64,000 bases of DNA from Paenibacillus phytohabitans (GCF_013141775.1 NZ_WHOB01000062.1:1-64000), one strand, 5' to 3'; shown: positions 35,776 to 44,911, counted from the stretch's first letter. Program-made: numbers and translations. The notes: generated by a model not told the origin, from the letters alone.

Positions 35776-37197
35776 ATGCAGAAAAAATGGTTGGGTCTCA
35801 GCTTGAGCCTTATGCTGGCGGCAGGAATCGCAGGCTGCGGCGGCGGGAACAGCAACAAGGGTTCGGCAACTGAAGCACCTGAAGCGGGTACGGCAGTTCC
35901 CGCAGCAACGGCTGCTGCTGGCAGCAATACTGCCGCAAGCGAGCCTGTACAGCTTAAATACTGGACGGACGACCGTCATGACCAGGAATATATCAAAGAG
36001 CTGATCAACAAGTTCAATGAGACGAACGGCGAGAATATCCAGGTGGAGCTGACGGTGATGTCCGAGAACTACGCGCAGAGCGTCGATATCGCTTTTACCA
36101 GCAATCAGGCACCGGATCTGCTCCGCCTGAAGAGCGGCAATACAGCCGAATTTGTCAAAAAAGGATATCTGGCACCGATTGACGGTTATCTTACCGATGA
36201 CATCAAAACGAAATTTGGCAGCGTAATCATCGATAATGTTAACCGTTTTGACGGCAAGGTGTACTCATTAGCTAATACCGGCCTTACCCTGCGCCTGATC
36301 TACAACAAGGACCTCTTTGCCAAAGCGGGGATTGCGAATCCCCCGGTATCGCTGCAGGAAATGGTCGATGATGCCAAGAAAATTACCGAGCAGGGCAAAG
36401 GAGAGGGTGTGTATGGCTTCGCGCTGAACTTCAAAAGTCCGAAGTCGGCTTTTGACCGTTCGATCCGGGAGATTCTGTCCTTGAGCGGCTATCAGGGACT
36501 CGGCTTTGACCTGAAGACAGGGCAGTTTGATTTCGCACCTTACTCGCAGACCATCGAGTACTTCAAGCAGATGTATGAAGACGGCAGCATTCTGCCAGGT
36601 GCAGAGACACTGGACATCGACCCGCTGCGCGCCCAGTTTGCGGCAGGCAAAATCGGGATGTACCTCTCCTTCTCGACAGAGCCGGGGGTGTATCAGGACC
36701 AGTTCCCGACTGAAATCAACTGGGCAGGTGCCCTGGCTCCAACACTGGAGGGACAGATTAAAGGAACCTCTGAAATCGTATCCGCCGGTACCTGGCTCGG
36801 CATCAGTGCCAAATCAGCGCATCAGGAGGCGGCCTGGAAATTCATGCAATACATGTACGGTGACGATATTCTGAAGACGTATCATGAGAAGGGCTTCGGG
36901 ATTGCCGTAGTGCCAACCATTGTAGAACAGGCCAACAATCCCGAAATTAACGGCATGGAAGGGTTCCTGGTCGGCGAGCATGACTCGCTCTGGCCTGCAG
37001 TGCCAAGTGTTACTCCTGAGGGCTCTACCTATGCGGATGCTTTCTTCAAATATATCCTTGCAGGCGGAGACGCCAAGGCCATTACTGAAGATTTGAACAC
37101 AAGATACAATGCCGCCTTGACCAAAGCGGTAGAGAAGGGCGAGGTTACCGTTACGCCGGACCCTGCCTTTGATCCGCTGAAACCGCAGGGAGAATAA
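35776..37197 (+). CDS. Sugar ABC transporter substrate-binding lipoprotein
   Basis: A 473-residue family 1 solute-binding protein. ATG 35776 follows AAAGGGGT; a longer start at 35752 would put charged residues ahead of the signal. The lipobox IAGC gives lipid on Cys21, and a Ser/Ala/Thr/Pro linker follows before LKYWTDDRHDQEYIKELINKF. A TATAAT at 35725-35730 in the 132-bp gap before the gene may be an internal promoter. Two permeases follow after a hairpin. By neighbourhood the ligand is a mannose-type or other glycoside processed by the GH130 and oxidoreductase genes. Confidence 0.85.
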   Translation: MQKKWLGLSLSLMLAAGIAGCGGGNSNKGSATEAPEAGTAVPAATAAAGSNTAASEPVQLKYWTDDRHDQEYIKELINKFNETNGENIQVELTVMSENYAQSVDIAFTSNQAPDLLRLKSGNTAEFVKKGYLAPIDGYLTDDIKTKFGSVIIDNVNRFDGKVYSLANTGLTLRLIYNKDLFAKAGIANPPVSLQEMVDDAKKITEQGKGEGVYGFALNFKSPKSAFDRSIREILSLSGYQGLGFDLKTGQFDFAPYSQTIEYFKQMYEDGSILPGAETLDIDPLRAQFAAGKIGMYLSFSTEPGVYQDQFPTEINWAGALAPTLEGQIKGTSEIVSAGTWLGISAKSAHQEAAWKFMQYMYGDDILKTYHEKGFGIAVVPTIVEQANNPEINGMEGFLVGEHDSLWPAVPSVTPEGSTYADAFFKYILAGGDAKAITEDLNTRYNAALTKAVEKGEVTVTPDPAFDPLKPQGE

Positions 37198-37206
37198 CAG
37201 GTTAGG

Positions 37207-37246
37207 AAGGGGCTTGTACGGGATTCCCGGCGCAGCCCCTTTGCTT
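37207..37246 (+). terminator. Intra-operon hairpin after binding-protein gene
   Basis: AAGGGGCT (37207-37214) pairs with AGCCCCTT (37234-37241) around a 19-base loop, followed by TGCTTTCC. It is comparable in place to 1841-1868 and 10386-10432. Confidence 0.5.
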
Positions 37247-37266
37247 TCCCCGAAGGAGGACCACAT

Positions 37267-38166
37267 ATGATTTACAAATGGAGAAGGCTTGGGGAGAACT
37301 CCCTGTTCCTTGCGCCAAGCATTATTCTGACGATTACTCTTGGCATCTATCCGCTGTTCTGGATGCTGCGCTATATGTTCTATGATTATGCCGGATATGG
37401 CGAGGCACTGTTCATCGGGCTGGACAATTTCCGCCGGCTGCTGCGGGACGGCCTGTTCTGGGAGTCAGTCCGCAATACCTTCGTCTTTGCCGGAGGCAAG
37501 CTGCTGCTGACCCTGCCTCTGTCCCTGCTGCTGGCGGTTATTTTGAATGGCAAACTGCGCGGGGTGAGTCTGCTCCGGGGCATCTATTTCATGCCGACCG
37601 TGATCAGTACGGCAGTGATCTCCGTTGTTTTTTATAACATCTTCAATTCCTATAACGGGATGGTTAACACAGTTCTGATGAAGCTACACCTGGTCTCAGC
37701 GCCGGTCGACTGGCTGGGTCCGAAGCATGCGATGCTGACGGTTATCATCGTGGCGGTCTGGGGTGCGGTCGGCAACTATATGCTGCTCTTTCTCGCCGGG
37801 CTACAGAGTATTCCGCAGGATCTGTACGAGAGCGCGGCCATTGACGGGGCGAACGCCGGAAGACGCTTCTGGAATATTACGCTTCCGATGCTGGCTCCGG
37901 TTGCCCAGATGGTCATTATGCTGGCGATTATCGCTTCCCTGAAGGGCTATGAGAGCATCATGGTCATTACAGAAGGCGGACCGATCGGCAAAACCGAGGT
38001 CATGTATCTCTATCTCTACAAGCTGTTGTTCCCTGTATCCACCGGTTCGCCGGTAGCGCAGCAGTTGGGCTACGGCAGTGCCGTGGGCTTCGCCTCCGCC
38101 GTGATTGTCGGAGCGGTTACCGGACTGTATTTCTTCTTCAGCCGCAAAATGAACAAGGTGTATTAG
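37267..38166 (+). CDS. Sugar ABC transporter permease (MalF/UgpA type)
   Basis: A 299-residue inner-membrane protein with about six helices, opening with LGENSLFLAPSIILTITLGIYPLFW. The EAA loop, LYESAAIDGANAGRRFWNITLPML, is near residues 187-210. GAAGGAGG precedes ATG 37267. It should pair with the protein at 38180. No ATPase gene is in the operon, so a shared MsmX-like ATPase from elsewhere is required. Confidence 0.86.
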   Translation: MIYKWRRLGENSLFLAPSIILTITLGIYPLFWMLRYMFYDYAGYGEALFIGLDNFRRLLRDGLFWESVRNTFVFAGGKLLLTLPLSLLLAVILNGKLRGVSLLRGIYFMPTVISTAVISVVFYNIFNSYNGMVNTVLMKLHLVSAPVDWLGPKHAMLTVIIVAVWGAVGNYMLLFLAGLQSIPQDLYESAAIDGANAGRRFWNITLPMLAPVAQMVIMLAIIASLKGYESIMVITEGGPIGKTEVMYLYLYKLLFPVSTGSPVAQQLGYGSAVGFASAVIVGAVTGLYFFFSRKMNKVY

Positions 38167-38179
38167 GAGGTTGATTCAA

Positions 38180-39082
38180 ATGAACGAACATGTGATATCC
38201 AAGCAGCCGGCCGGGCTGAAGCAGTCCGTCCCCCGAGAGCCCGGCGGCCATGCGGGAAGAATAGCGGTCCGGACGGTGATGTGGGTGTTCCTGCTGGCAA
38301 CAGCGCTCCTGACCTTGTTTCCGCTGCTGATGACGCTGGCAGGCTCGCTGAAGACAGGGGCAGAAATGATGACCGGCGGCAGCCTGCTTCCGGCGAAGCT
38401 GCAATTCGCCAACTATGCGGAAGCCTGGAAACAGGCCAACTTCGCCCGCTATACCTGGAACAGTGCTTTTATGAGTGTAATGGTTACGGTGGGGACGCTG
38501 CTGGTAGCCTCAATGGCCGCCTATGTGGTGGACCGGCGTGAGTTCCCCGGCAAACGGATATATGTCACGGTGCAGGCGTCCATGATGTTCATCTCGGTTG
38601 GTGCGATTGTGCTGCGCCCGCAGTTCGATCTGATGGTTGCGCTGCATCTGAATACGACGCTGTGGGGAGTCATTCTGATTCTGGTCAGTGCCCATTCCAG
38701 CACCTTCTTCATGCTGCAGGGCTTCTTCAAAGCGATCCCCCGTGAGCTGGATGAAGCTGCTATGGTCGATGGCTCCGGCTTCATCCGTACCTTCTTCCGC
38801 ATCATTCTGCCGCTGCTGACTCCAGGACTGGGGGTTGCCGGACTATTCGCTTTCCGCCATTCGTGGAACGAATACATCCTGCCGCTGGTATTCACCATGA
38901 CCAATCCGAAGCTGCAGACGCTGACTGTCGGGCTGGCGAATCTCCGCTACGGCTCCTCGGCCGCGATGCAGATCCATCTGATGATGGCCGGGGCCTGCCT
39001 GTCCATTCTGCCGATGCTGCTGGCATATATTCTGGCGAACAAGACATTCATTCAGGTTACGGCCGGTTCGGTGAAAGGGTAG
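38180..39082 (+). CDS. Sugar ABC transporter permease (MalG/UgpE type)
   Basis: A 300-residue permease with a long N-terminal cytoplasmic tail (about 32 residues) before the first helix, VMWVFLLATALLTLFPLLMTL. The EAA loop, LDEAAMVDGSGFIRTFFRIILPLL, is near residues 190-213, and the end is QVTAGSVKG. ATG 38180 follows AGGAGG; the in-frame TTG 38171 overlaps that ribosome binding site and is rejected. The second GH130 gene starts 36 bp later. Confidence 0.86.
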   Translation: MNEHVISKQPAGLKQSVPREPGGHAGRIAVRTVMWVFLLATALLTLFPLLMTLAGSLKTGAEMMTGGSLLPAKLQFANYAEAWKQANFARYTWNSAFMSVMVTVGTLLVASMAAYVVDRREFPGKRIYVTVQASMMFISVGAIVLRPQFDLMVALHLNTTLWGVILILVSAHSSTFFMLQGFFKAIPRELDEAAMVDGSGFIRTFFRIILPLLTPGLGVAGLFAFRHSWNEYILPLVFTMTNPKLQTLTVGLANLRYGSSAAMQIHLMMAGACLSILPMLLAYILANKTFIQVTAGSVKG

Positions 39083-39118
39083 CTATAATCTTGTATGTGC
39101 AAAGGAGAATCTTCCATA

Positions 39119-40129
39119 ATGAACGATCTGACGATAGGAACACTTACCTCAAGTCCGGTGATGGTCCGGCATCCGCTTAACCCCATTCTGAAGCCTGTGG
39201 ATGTCCCGTACGGGCCGGCCATGGTCTTCAACGCTGGAGTGACGAAATTCAAGGGCAGATATGTAATGGTATTCCGCAATGACTACGGGGATCAGAGCAA
39301 GGGGATCGTCGCTCCCCACCATACAACGAATCTGGGACTCGCCTTCAGCGACGACGGAGTAAGCTGGGAGGTGCAGCCGGAGCCGTGCTGGTCCTGGCAT
39401 GATGAGGAAGTGGTCCGGGTGTATGATCCGCGCCTGACCGTGATTGGCGAACGCTGCTATCTGTGCTTCGCGGTCGATACGCTTCACGGCCTGCGCGGCG
39501 GGATCGCCGTGACGGACGATTTCCGCTCCTTCGAGGTGCTGAGCCTGTCGCTGCCGGATAACCGCAATATGGTACTGTTCCCGGAGAAGATCGGCGGCAA
39601 ATATGTTAGGCTTGAGCGTCCGCTGCCGGTCTACAGCCGGGGAGGACTGGACCGCTTTGACATGTGGATGAGTGATTCCCCGGACCTGAAGTATTGGGGG
39701 AGTCACAAGCTGCTGCTGGCTGTCGAGAATGTGGCGTATGCCAATGACAAGGTGGGTCCCGGCGCCCCTCCCGTTAAGACGGACAAGGGCTGGCTGACGA
39801 CATTCCATGCCGTGGATCTTGACCGCAGCCGGGGCAAGAACGGCTGGGAAGACAGCTGGAAGAAGCGCTATACCGCCGGGATTATGCTGCTTGATCTTGA
39901 AGATCCGGGCCGGATCATCGGCCGGGCGGCAGCGCCGATGCTGGCACCGGAGGCGCTGTATGAGACCTCGGGCGGGTTCCGCAACGATGTGATTTTTCCC
40001 GGCGGGATGATCCTGGAGGATTCCGGGGAGGTCAAAATTTATTACGGTGCTGCGGATACGGTGGAATGCCTGGCGACTGCGCATGTAGATGACCTGCTCC
40101 GGCTGTGTCTGGAGAAGGGGACTGAATAA
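39119..40129 (+). CDS. GH130-family glycoside phosphorylase, copy 2
   Basis: A 336-residue cytoplasmic enzyme. The order HPLNPILKPVDVPYGPAMVFNAGVTKF, YVMVFRND, YDPRLTVIGERCYLCFAVDT, ERPLPVYSR and NDKVGPGAPPVKTDKGWLTTFHAV is the standard GH130 fold, much closer to characterised mannoside phosphorylases than copy 1. It should cleave a beta-mannoside with phosphate to give mannose 1-phosphate. ATG 39119 is 11 bases after AAAGGAG; an extension to 39095 overlaps that site. Having two diverged GH130 genes around one importer suggests sequential cleavage of different linkages. Confidence 0.85.
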   Translation: MNDLTIGTLTSSPVMVRHPLNPILKPVDVPYGPAMVFNAGVTKFKGRYVMVFRNDYGDQSKGIVAPHHTTNLGLAFSDDGVSWEVQPEPCWSWHDEEVVRVYDPRLTVIGERCYLCFAVDTLHGLRGGIAVTDDFRSFEVLSLSLPDNRNMVLFPEKIGGKYVRLERPLPVYSRGGLDRFDMWMSDSPDLKYWGSHKLLLAVENVAYANDKVGPGAPPVKTDKGWLTTFHAVDLDRSRGKNGWEDSWKKRYTAGIMLLDLEDPGRIIGRAAAPMLAPEALYETSGGFRNDVIFPGGMILEDSGEVKIYYGAADTVECLATAHVDDLLRLCLEKGTE

Positions 40130-40157
40130 CTAAACCGGCCTTACAAGGAGGACGATT

Positions 40158-41588
40158 ATGAATCAGGAACATATGAATTACGGAGATATGGATTACGGAC
40201 AGATTACTCTACCATCTGCAGCTGTGCCGGTCTCCCGTGAGGTAGATGTGCTGGTGATCGGCGGCGGGGCGGCGGGCATTGCTGCCGCCATCTCCGCTGC
40301 CGAAGGCGGTGCAAGCACCATGATCGTGGAGCAGCGGGGTTATTTTGGCGGCATGGGGACTGTAGCGCTTGTGCCTGCCTTCTGTCCCTACACGGACAAG
40401 GTCAAGCCGATTATCCGCGGCCTCGGCCTGAAGCTGATGGAGCGGATGAAGCAGGCCTGCGATCCCGGCTATCAGGAGGAATACCGCGAAATGCTGGACT
40501 GGGTGCCGATTGATCCTGAGGTGCTTAAGCGTGTCTATGACGATGCCATTCTTGAGAGCGGTGTGACGCCGCTGTTCCATACCTTTGTCTACGATGTTGT
40601 GCTGTCCCCGGATGGACAGAGTATCGAGGGCGTGATTATTGTCAATAAATCGGGTCGGTCCTTCATCCGCTGCCGGTATATTATCGACTGTACGGGTGAC
40701 GGGGACATCGCTGCCCTGTCGGGCGTTCCTTTCCAGAAAGGCGGCGGGGAAGGGGAGCTTCAGCCGGGCAGCATGTGTTATCTGCTGGCAAATGTAGACC
40801 GCAAGGAGTTCAGCCGGTTCCTGGAAGAAACGGGAGATACGGGTCAGCTGCACCGGACGGTTGAGCAGGCTATGGCTGAAGGGGCGCTGCCGGAAGGCCG
40901 CAAGTCCATTTCCGGCCTGGCCTGGGTGAGTGATTATCTGGTCGGGGTCAACTTCGGCCATGTGTTCGGGGTAGACGGAACGAAGGCCGAGGAGCTTACG
41001 CTTGGAGCCATCGAAGGCCGCCGGACCGTGCTGCGGCAACTGGAATTCTTCCGCAAGTATGTGCCGGGCTTCGGGGCGGCACATCTGGTGGCGAGCGGTG
41101 AGCAGCTTGGCATCCGGGAGACGCGGCGGATTCAGGGCGATTACATGCTGACCGTAGACGACTTCATTGCGGCGCGTTCCTTCCCGGATGATATTGCCCG
41201 CAATGCCTATTACATTGATATCCACCTGGCTACCAGCAAGAGTGATATGACCTTCAATCATCTGCCGCCGGGCGTCTCCCACGGCGTGCCTTACAGGGTC
41301 ATGCTCCCCGTAGGCATCCGCAATCTGTGGGTGGCCGGGCGCTCCGTGTCCTCGGACCGGGCGGTTCAGGGCTCCCTGCGGGTGATGCCGAACTGCTTCT
41401 CGATGGGCCAGGCTTGCGGAACGGCAGCATCGCTGGCGCTCCGGGATGGCGCGGATTCCCGCAGCATCTCGATCCCTGAGCTTCAGCAGCGTCTGCTGGA
41501 TCAGGATGTATGGCTCGGGGAGGGTTTCGTTCCGGGCACCGGTGCGGCGGACAGCAGGGAAGCAGGGGAAGCAGGGGAAGGGCATTGA
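40158..41588 (+). CDS. FAD-dependent oxidoreductase (FAD_oxidored/PF12831 type), copy 2
   Basis: A 476-residue flavoprotein. A canonical dinucleotide-binding fold lies at residues 28-60: VDVLVIGGGAAGIAAAISAAEGGASTMIVEQ. Later blocks include ETRRIQGDYMLTVDDF and RVMPNCFSMGQACGTAASLAL, as in PF12831. The protein differs widely from copy 1 outside these blocks, so this is not a recent duplication. AAGGAGG precedes ATG 40158. Its stop overlaps the TTG of the esterase gene (TTGA). Within a glycoside operon it probably oxidises or reduces a sugar or aglycone; the substrate is unknown. Confidence 0.82.
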   Translation: MNQEHMNYGDMDYGQITLPSAAVPVSREVDVLVIGGGAAGIAAAISAAEGGASTMIVEQRGYFGGMGTVALVPAFCPYTDKVKPIIRGLGLKLMERMKQACDPGYQEEYREMLDWVPIDPEVLKRVYDDAILESGVTPLFHTFVYDVVLSPDGQSIEGVIIVNKSGRSFIRCRYIIDCTGDGDIAALSGVPFQKGGGEGELQPGSMCYLLANVDRKEFSRFLEETGDTGQLHRTVEQAMAEGALPEGRKSISGLAWVSDYLVGVNFGHVFGVDGTKAEELTLGAIEGRRTVLRQLEFFRKYVPGFGAAHLVASGEQLGIRETRRIQGDYMLTVDDFIAARSFPDDIARNAYYIDIHLATSKSDMTFNHLPPGVSHGVPYRVMLPVGIRNLWVAGRSVSSDRAVQGSLRVMPNCFSMGQACGTAASLALRDGADSRSISIPELQQRLLDQDVWLGEGFVPGTGAADSREAGEAGEGH

Positions 41589-42583
41589 AGAGCCTTCCTC
41601 TGACAGATGAATGGTTTCACGGCGCAGTTTCACTGGAGCACCGGGAGGAGGGGATCAAGCCCTGGCGTATTTCTTACCGGGATTATGAGTTGTATCCGCC
41701 GGACGGGATCGATGGCAAGGCGGAAATCTGCTCCGGTATCCGGCTGCGGCTGGCCACCGGCTCCAAGGCACTGGCCTTGTCGTTCAGTCCGCTTGCGGAG
41801 GCTGCCGCACTGGACTGTCTTATTGGCGGCGTGCTGTTCCAGAAGCTCCGACTTGCTGCGGGCGGCACGGAAGCCTTATTCACCGGGCTTCCGCCCGGTA
41901 TGAAGGATCTGGAAGTCTATCTGCCGCAGAATACCGGCATTACACTGAGCGGCTTGCGGATCGAAGATGAGGCGGCTGCTGAACCGCTGCCGGATCACCG
42001 GCCAAGGTGGATCACCTATGGAAGCTCCATCACCCAGTGTGTGGCAGCGTCCAGCCCTTCGCGCACCTGGCCGGTCATTGCCGCCGGGGAGTGCGGCTAT
42101 CATCTGACCAATCTCGGCTTCTCGGGCAACTGCCTGATGGAGCCGATGGCGGGCCGGCTGATCCGGGATTTGCCGGCTGAACTGATTACCTTGTGCGTAG
42201 GAGTCAATATATATGGTGCAGCAGCCTCCAGCCCGCGGATGTTCAAGCCGCTGCTGATCGGCATGCTGGAGACGATCCGTGAGAAGCACAAGGAGACGCC
42301 GCTGGCCGTCATCTCTCCGATCTACGGGACGGAGCGGGAGACGGAGGAGAACAAGCTCGGCTTCACCCTGCCGCTCATGCGGCGGCAGATCGTAGAGACA
42401 GTGAAGCTGCTGCAGGAGCGGGGAGACCGCCATCTGCATTACCTGGATGGCCTGGAATGGTTCGGCCCGGAAGATGGGGAGCTGCTCACGGATGGCCTGC
42501 ATCCGGGAGCCGAAGGCTATGAGCTGCTGGGAAGCCGTTTCGGCAGCAGGCTGGCGGCAGCGCTTCAGGTGGGGCGGGTGTAG
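41585..42583 (+). CDS. SGNH/GDSL esterase with N-terminal beta-sandwich
   Basis: A 332-residue protein. The first 135 residues form a beta-rich domain (ISYRDYELYPPDG, LSGLRIEDEA). The rest is a SGNH hydrolase with nucleophile Ser148 in YGSSITQC, block II in FSGNC, Asn in CVGVNIYG and the Asp303/His306 pair in TDGLHPGAEGY. This two-domain plan is seen in carbohydrate or antibiotic esterases. TTG 41585 overlaps the preceding stop and follows GGGGAAGGG; an extension to 41510 would overlap 79 bp. No signal peptide, so a deacylase of imported sugars is likely. The operon ends at the terminator at 42649. Confidence 0.82.
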   Translation: MKSLPLTDEWFHGAVSLEHREEGIKPWRISYRDYELYPPDGIDGKAEICSGIRLRLATGSKALALSFSPLAEAAALDCLIGGVLFQKLRLAAGGTEALFTGLPPGMKDLEVYLPQNTGITLSGLRIEDEAAAEPLPDHRPRWITYGSSITQCVAASSPSRTWPVIAAGECGYHLTNLGFSGNCLMEPMAGRLIRDLPAELITLCVGVNIYGAAASSPRMFKPLLIGMLETIREKHKETPLAVISPIYGTERETEENKLGFTLPLMRRQIVETVKLLQERGDRHLHYLDGLEWFGPEDGELLTDGLHPGAEGYELLGSRFGSRLAAALQVGRV

Positions 42584-42648
42584 CCAGGGGATGGAGCGCC
42601 TGAGCGGATTCAATGGGCGAGTATAACAGCAGGTGAAAGACAACTATA

Positions 42649-42692
42649 AAAGGCAGCAGCCTTCCCGGTTAAGGGATGGCTGCTGCCTTTCC
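42649..42692 (+). terminator. Terminator of the GH130/FAD operon
   Basis: AAAGGCAGCAGCC pairs perfectly with GGCTGCTGCCTTT, with an inner TTCCC/AGGGA stem, followed by CCTGTTGT. Confidence 0.85.
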
Positions 42693-42805
42693 TGTTGTAT
42701 AGGAAATTCTGATATATGTCAGTTGTGGACAAATAAGTCCCTTGGAATTAGGAGCAGATCCGTAATCCCATTGAATCTCCTGGTAAGCGGGCCAAAGGTT
42801 GGCTA

Positions 42806-43298
42806 ATGTACGCGAAAAACCGAACACAATGAGCTTCCGTGAAGGCAAACAGACCAAATGTATGCGAAAAACCGAATACAATGTGCTACTGCGAAGGTAA
42901 CCGGAGCAAATGTATGCGAAAAACCGAACACAATGTGCTATCGCGAAGGTAACCGGGTCCAATGTATGCGAAAAACCGAACACAAGCAATGTGCTATCGC
43001 GAAGGTAATCAGGCCTAATGTATGCGAAAAACCGAACACAATGAGCTACTGTGAAGGTAACCGGAGCAAATGTATGCGAAAAACCGAACACAATGTGCTA
43101 TGCGAAGGTAACCGGAGCAAATGTATGCGAAAAACCGAATACAATGTGCTACGCGAAGGTAACTGGACCAAATGTATGCGAAAAACCGAACACAATGTGC
43201 TACTGCGAAGGTAACCGGAGCAAATGTATGCGAAAAATCGAATACAATGTGCTACGCGAAGGTAATTGGGCCCAATGTATGCGAAAAATCGAATAGAT
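42806..43298 (+). repeat. 51-52-bp tandem array (GCGAAAAACCGA units)
   Basis: Ten units. GCGAAAAAYCGA begins at 42812, 42864, 42916, 42968, 43024, 43076, 43127, 43178, 43230 and 43281, so spacings are 52, 52, 52, 56, 52, 51, 51, 52 and 51. The 56-bp unit has a four-base insertion. Each unit also has CACAATGTGCT and GCGAAGGTAACCGG. Frame changes between units argue against coding, and unlike CRISPR there is no unique spacer. Confidence 0.9.
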
Positions 43299-43369
43299 TT
43301 TGTCCTTGTTAAGGCAATTATACCGTTTGTTGCTTGAACAATTGCTGATCACTCACACCTGCCAATGAA

Positions 43370-43548
43370 GCGGACTGAGAGGACGCTATATCTCCCAAAA
43401 GCCACTTTATGAGGCTGAAGCGGACTGAGAATCGCTTATCTTGCAGATTCGGGCCATAAATGAGGTGAATTCGCCCACATAACGGAATGTGAGTCCGCTT
43501 GTTCCCCAAATCTGCCTGATCTGCCCGAATAACGGAATCTCAGTCCGC
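43370..43548. repeat. GCGGACT four-box element, copy 3
   Basis: GCGGACT at 43370 and 43420, AGTCCGC at 43492 and 43542. Spacings 50, 72, 50. ATAACGGAATST-AGTCCGC flanks both inverted boxes. A tail with CCGCCAAGCA (near 43576 and 43616) resembles the tail of copy 2. Confidence 0.88.
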
Positions 43549-43688
43549 GTTGCCGGCTGGTAGGCTGATTTGATGAGCCGCCAAGCATTCTGTGAACATC
43601 GGCACTCTACAAGGCCCGCCAAGCACTCACTGCGAATATTCGCAGTCAATAAGCCCAACCAGGAATCACCCTGACGCACCATTAGGAG

Positions 43689-43800
43689 TGATTGTCGGTA
43701 TGCAAGAGTGATAAGCGGCGTGCTAGAGTAAGAATCAGTGCGTAAGTGTGATTACCGGTACGTTGACTATCGATGCTTTAGTGGGATTACCGGTGTCAAA
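43689..43800 (+). repeat. 20-bp degenerate tandem repeat (GTGATTaccGGTgcGT)
   Basis: Units starting GTGATT or GTGATA recur about every 20 bp, with GATTACCGGT as the best-kept core. Similar units continue on the other side of the nucleotidyltransferase segment at 45004-45060. Confidence 0.6.
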
Positions 43801-43972
43801 AGATAATAAAGTTCTAGACTGAGAAAATAAAGTATTAGACTGTCAATACTTCATTAAGCTCTAACGGGCAGGATAGTTGAATGATTACGCGAATAACTTA
43901 AGTCATGACGAATTTACGAAGTTCGCAAAAAGATGTTAGCCGAAAGAAGTTCTTAGTTTAGGAGGAGTCTAT

Positions 43973-44740
43973 ATGATATTAGAAAAAGTTATAAATAAAA
44001 TTGTAATACAAAGTGAATATAAGGATTTTGTTGATAAGTATATAGATAATATACTTACCGAATTTAAAGATAAGATTCATAGCATTTATATGTGTGGCTC
44101 GATTCCAAAAGGAACTGCTAAACCTTTTAAGTCAGATGCAGACTTTACTATTGTATGTGTAAATCCCAAAGATATTGATTACGAAAGATTGTCAAATATT
44201 AAAGACAGGCTTTTGGAAGAATATCCAGTAGTAACTAAGATTGATACGATAATTTGCTCGATTGACGATGTATTAAGTAAACCAAATGAGTGGGGTTTTT
44301 GGGTAAAGATAATTTGTGTTTGCATATATGGTCATGACGTTGGTGAAAAAGTACCACCGATAATTATTTCTCCAGAGTTTATTTTAGACTTAAATACAGA
44401 GACCAAGGAGGAAGTAGCTCGTATACATAGTTCACTTTCTAATGCTAGTGATAACACAATGAAAGCTAGATATATTAAAGGTTACTCTAAGAGATTAATT
44501 CGTGCATTATACTCTTTGGTTATAGAAGATACAGGTGTATGGCAAGATGACATCATTAAGATGAAGAATGCCATATTAAACTATTGTGAGATTGACTCCG
44601 CTTTAGTTGATTATCTGTATGCTTGTTACTTGGATAGTAATGTACTTGTTGAAGAGTTTCTGGGAGTTGCAGATGAAGTATATAGCTATTTTGAGAACGC
44701 CTTAAATGCAATGGCTGCTTCCAGAACTTCCTTCGGCTAA
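43973..44740 (+). CDS. Nucleotidyltransferase-fold protein (aminoglycoside-type adenylyltransferase-like)
   Basis: A 255-residue protein. The Pol-beta/MNT nucleotidyltransferase motif is near residues 41-62: YMCGSIPKGTAKPFKSDADFTIV, where GS and the DxD pair bind NTP and metal. The rest is helical, as in antibiotic nucleotidyltransferases. ATG 43973 follows AGGAGG. The gene is strikingly AT-rich with A/T-ending codons, unlike every neighbour, so it was acquired by transfer. The last 12 residues (MAASRTSFG) come from a more GC-rich sequence and may be a junction. A resistance role is possible but not shown; a toxin-antitoxin nucleotidyltransferase is an alternative. Confidence 0.75.
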   Translation: MILEKVINKIVIQSEYKDFVDKYIDNILTEFKDKIHSIYMCGSIPKGTAKPFKSDADFTIVCVNPKDIDYERLSNIKDRLLEEYPVVTKIDTIICSIDDVLSKPNEWGFWVKIICVCIYGHDVGEKVPPIIISPEFILDLNTETKEEVARIHSSLSNASDNTMKARYIKGYSKRLIRALYSLVIEDTGVWQDDIIKMKNAILNYCEIDSALVDYLYACYLDSNVLVEEFLGVADEVYSYFENALNAMAASRTSFG

Positions 44741-44911
44741 AACCATATTGACGCTCCGGGTCACTCTGAGAAGCGAGTGACCACATCCAGCCTCCTAAGC
44801 CCGTGGGGACATCACTGCGTTAGGGGTTCAGCAAGCCTCACAACTATAAGCAGCGACTCTAATTAAAACATAAGACGATTAAGCTAACCGGAAACGTTAG
44901 TCGAACGACAA

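Noticed and set aside
40209..41633. 474-codon minus-strand frame
   Set aside because: Antisense shadow of the second FAD oxidoreductase.
42806..43298. CRISPR array
   Set aside because: Whole units repeat with no unique spacers, and no cas gene is in the window.
44741..44911. Integron attC site or RNA gene after the nucleotidyltransferase
   Set aside because: Small hairpins with CTAA/TTAG ends exist but there is no proper GTTRRRY core and no integrase; I could not assign a known RNA.
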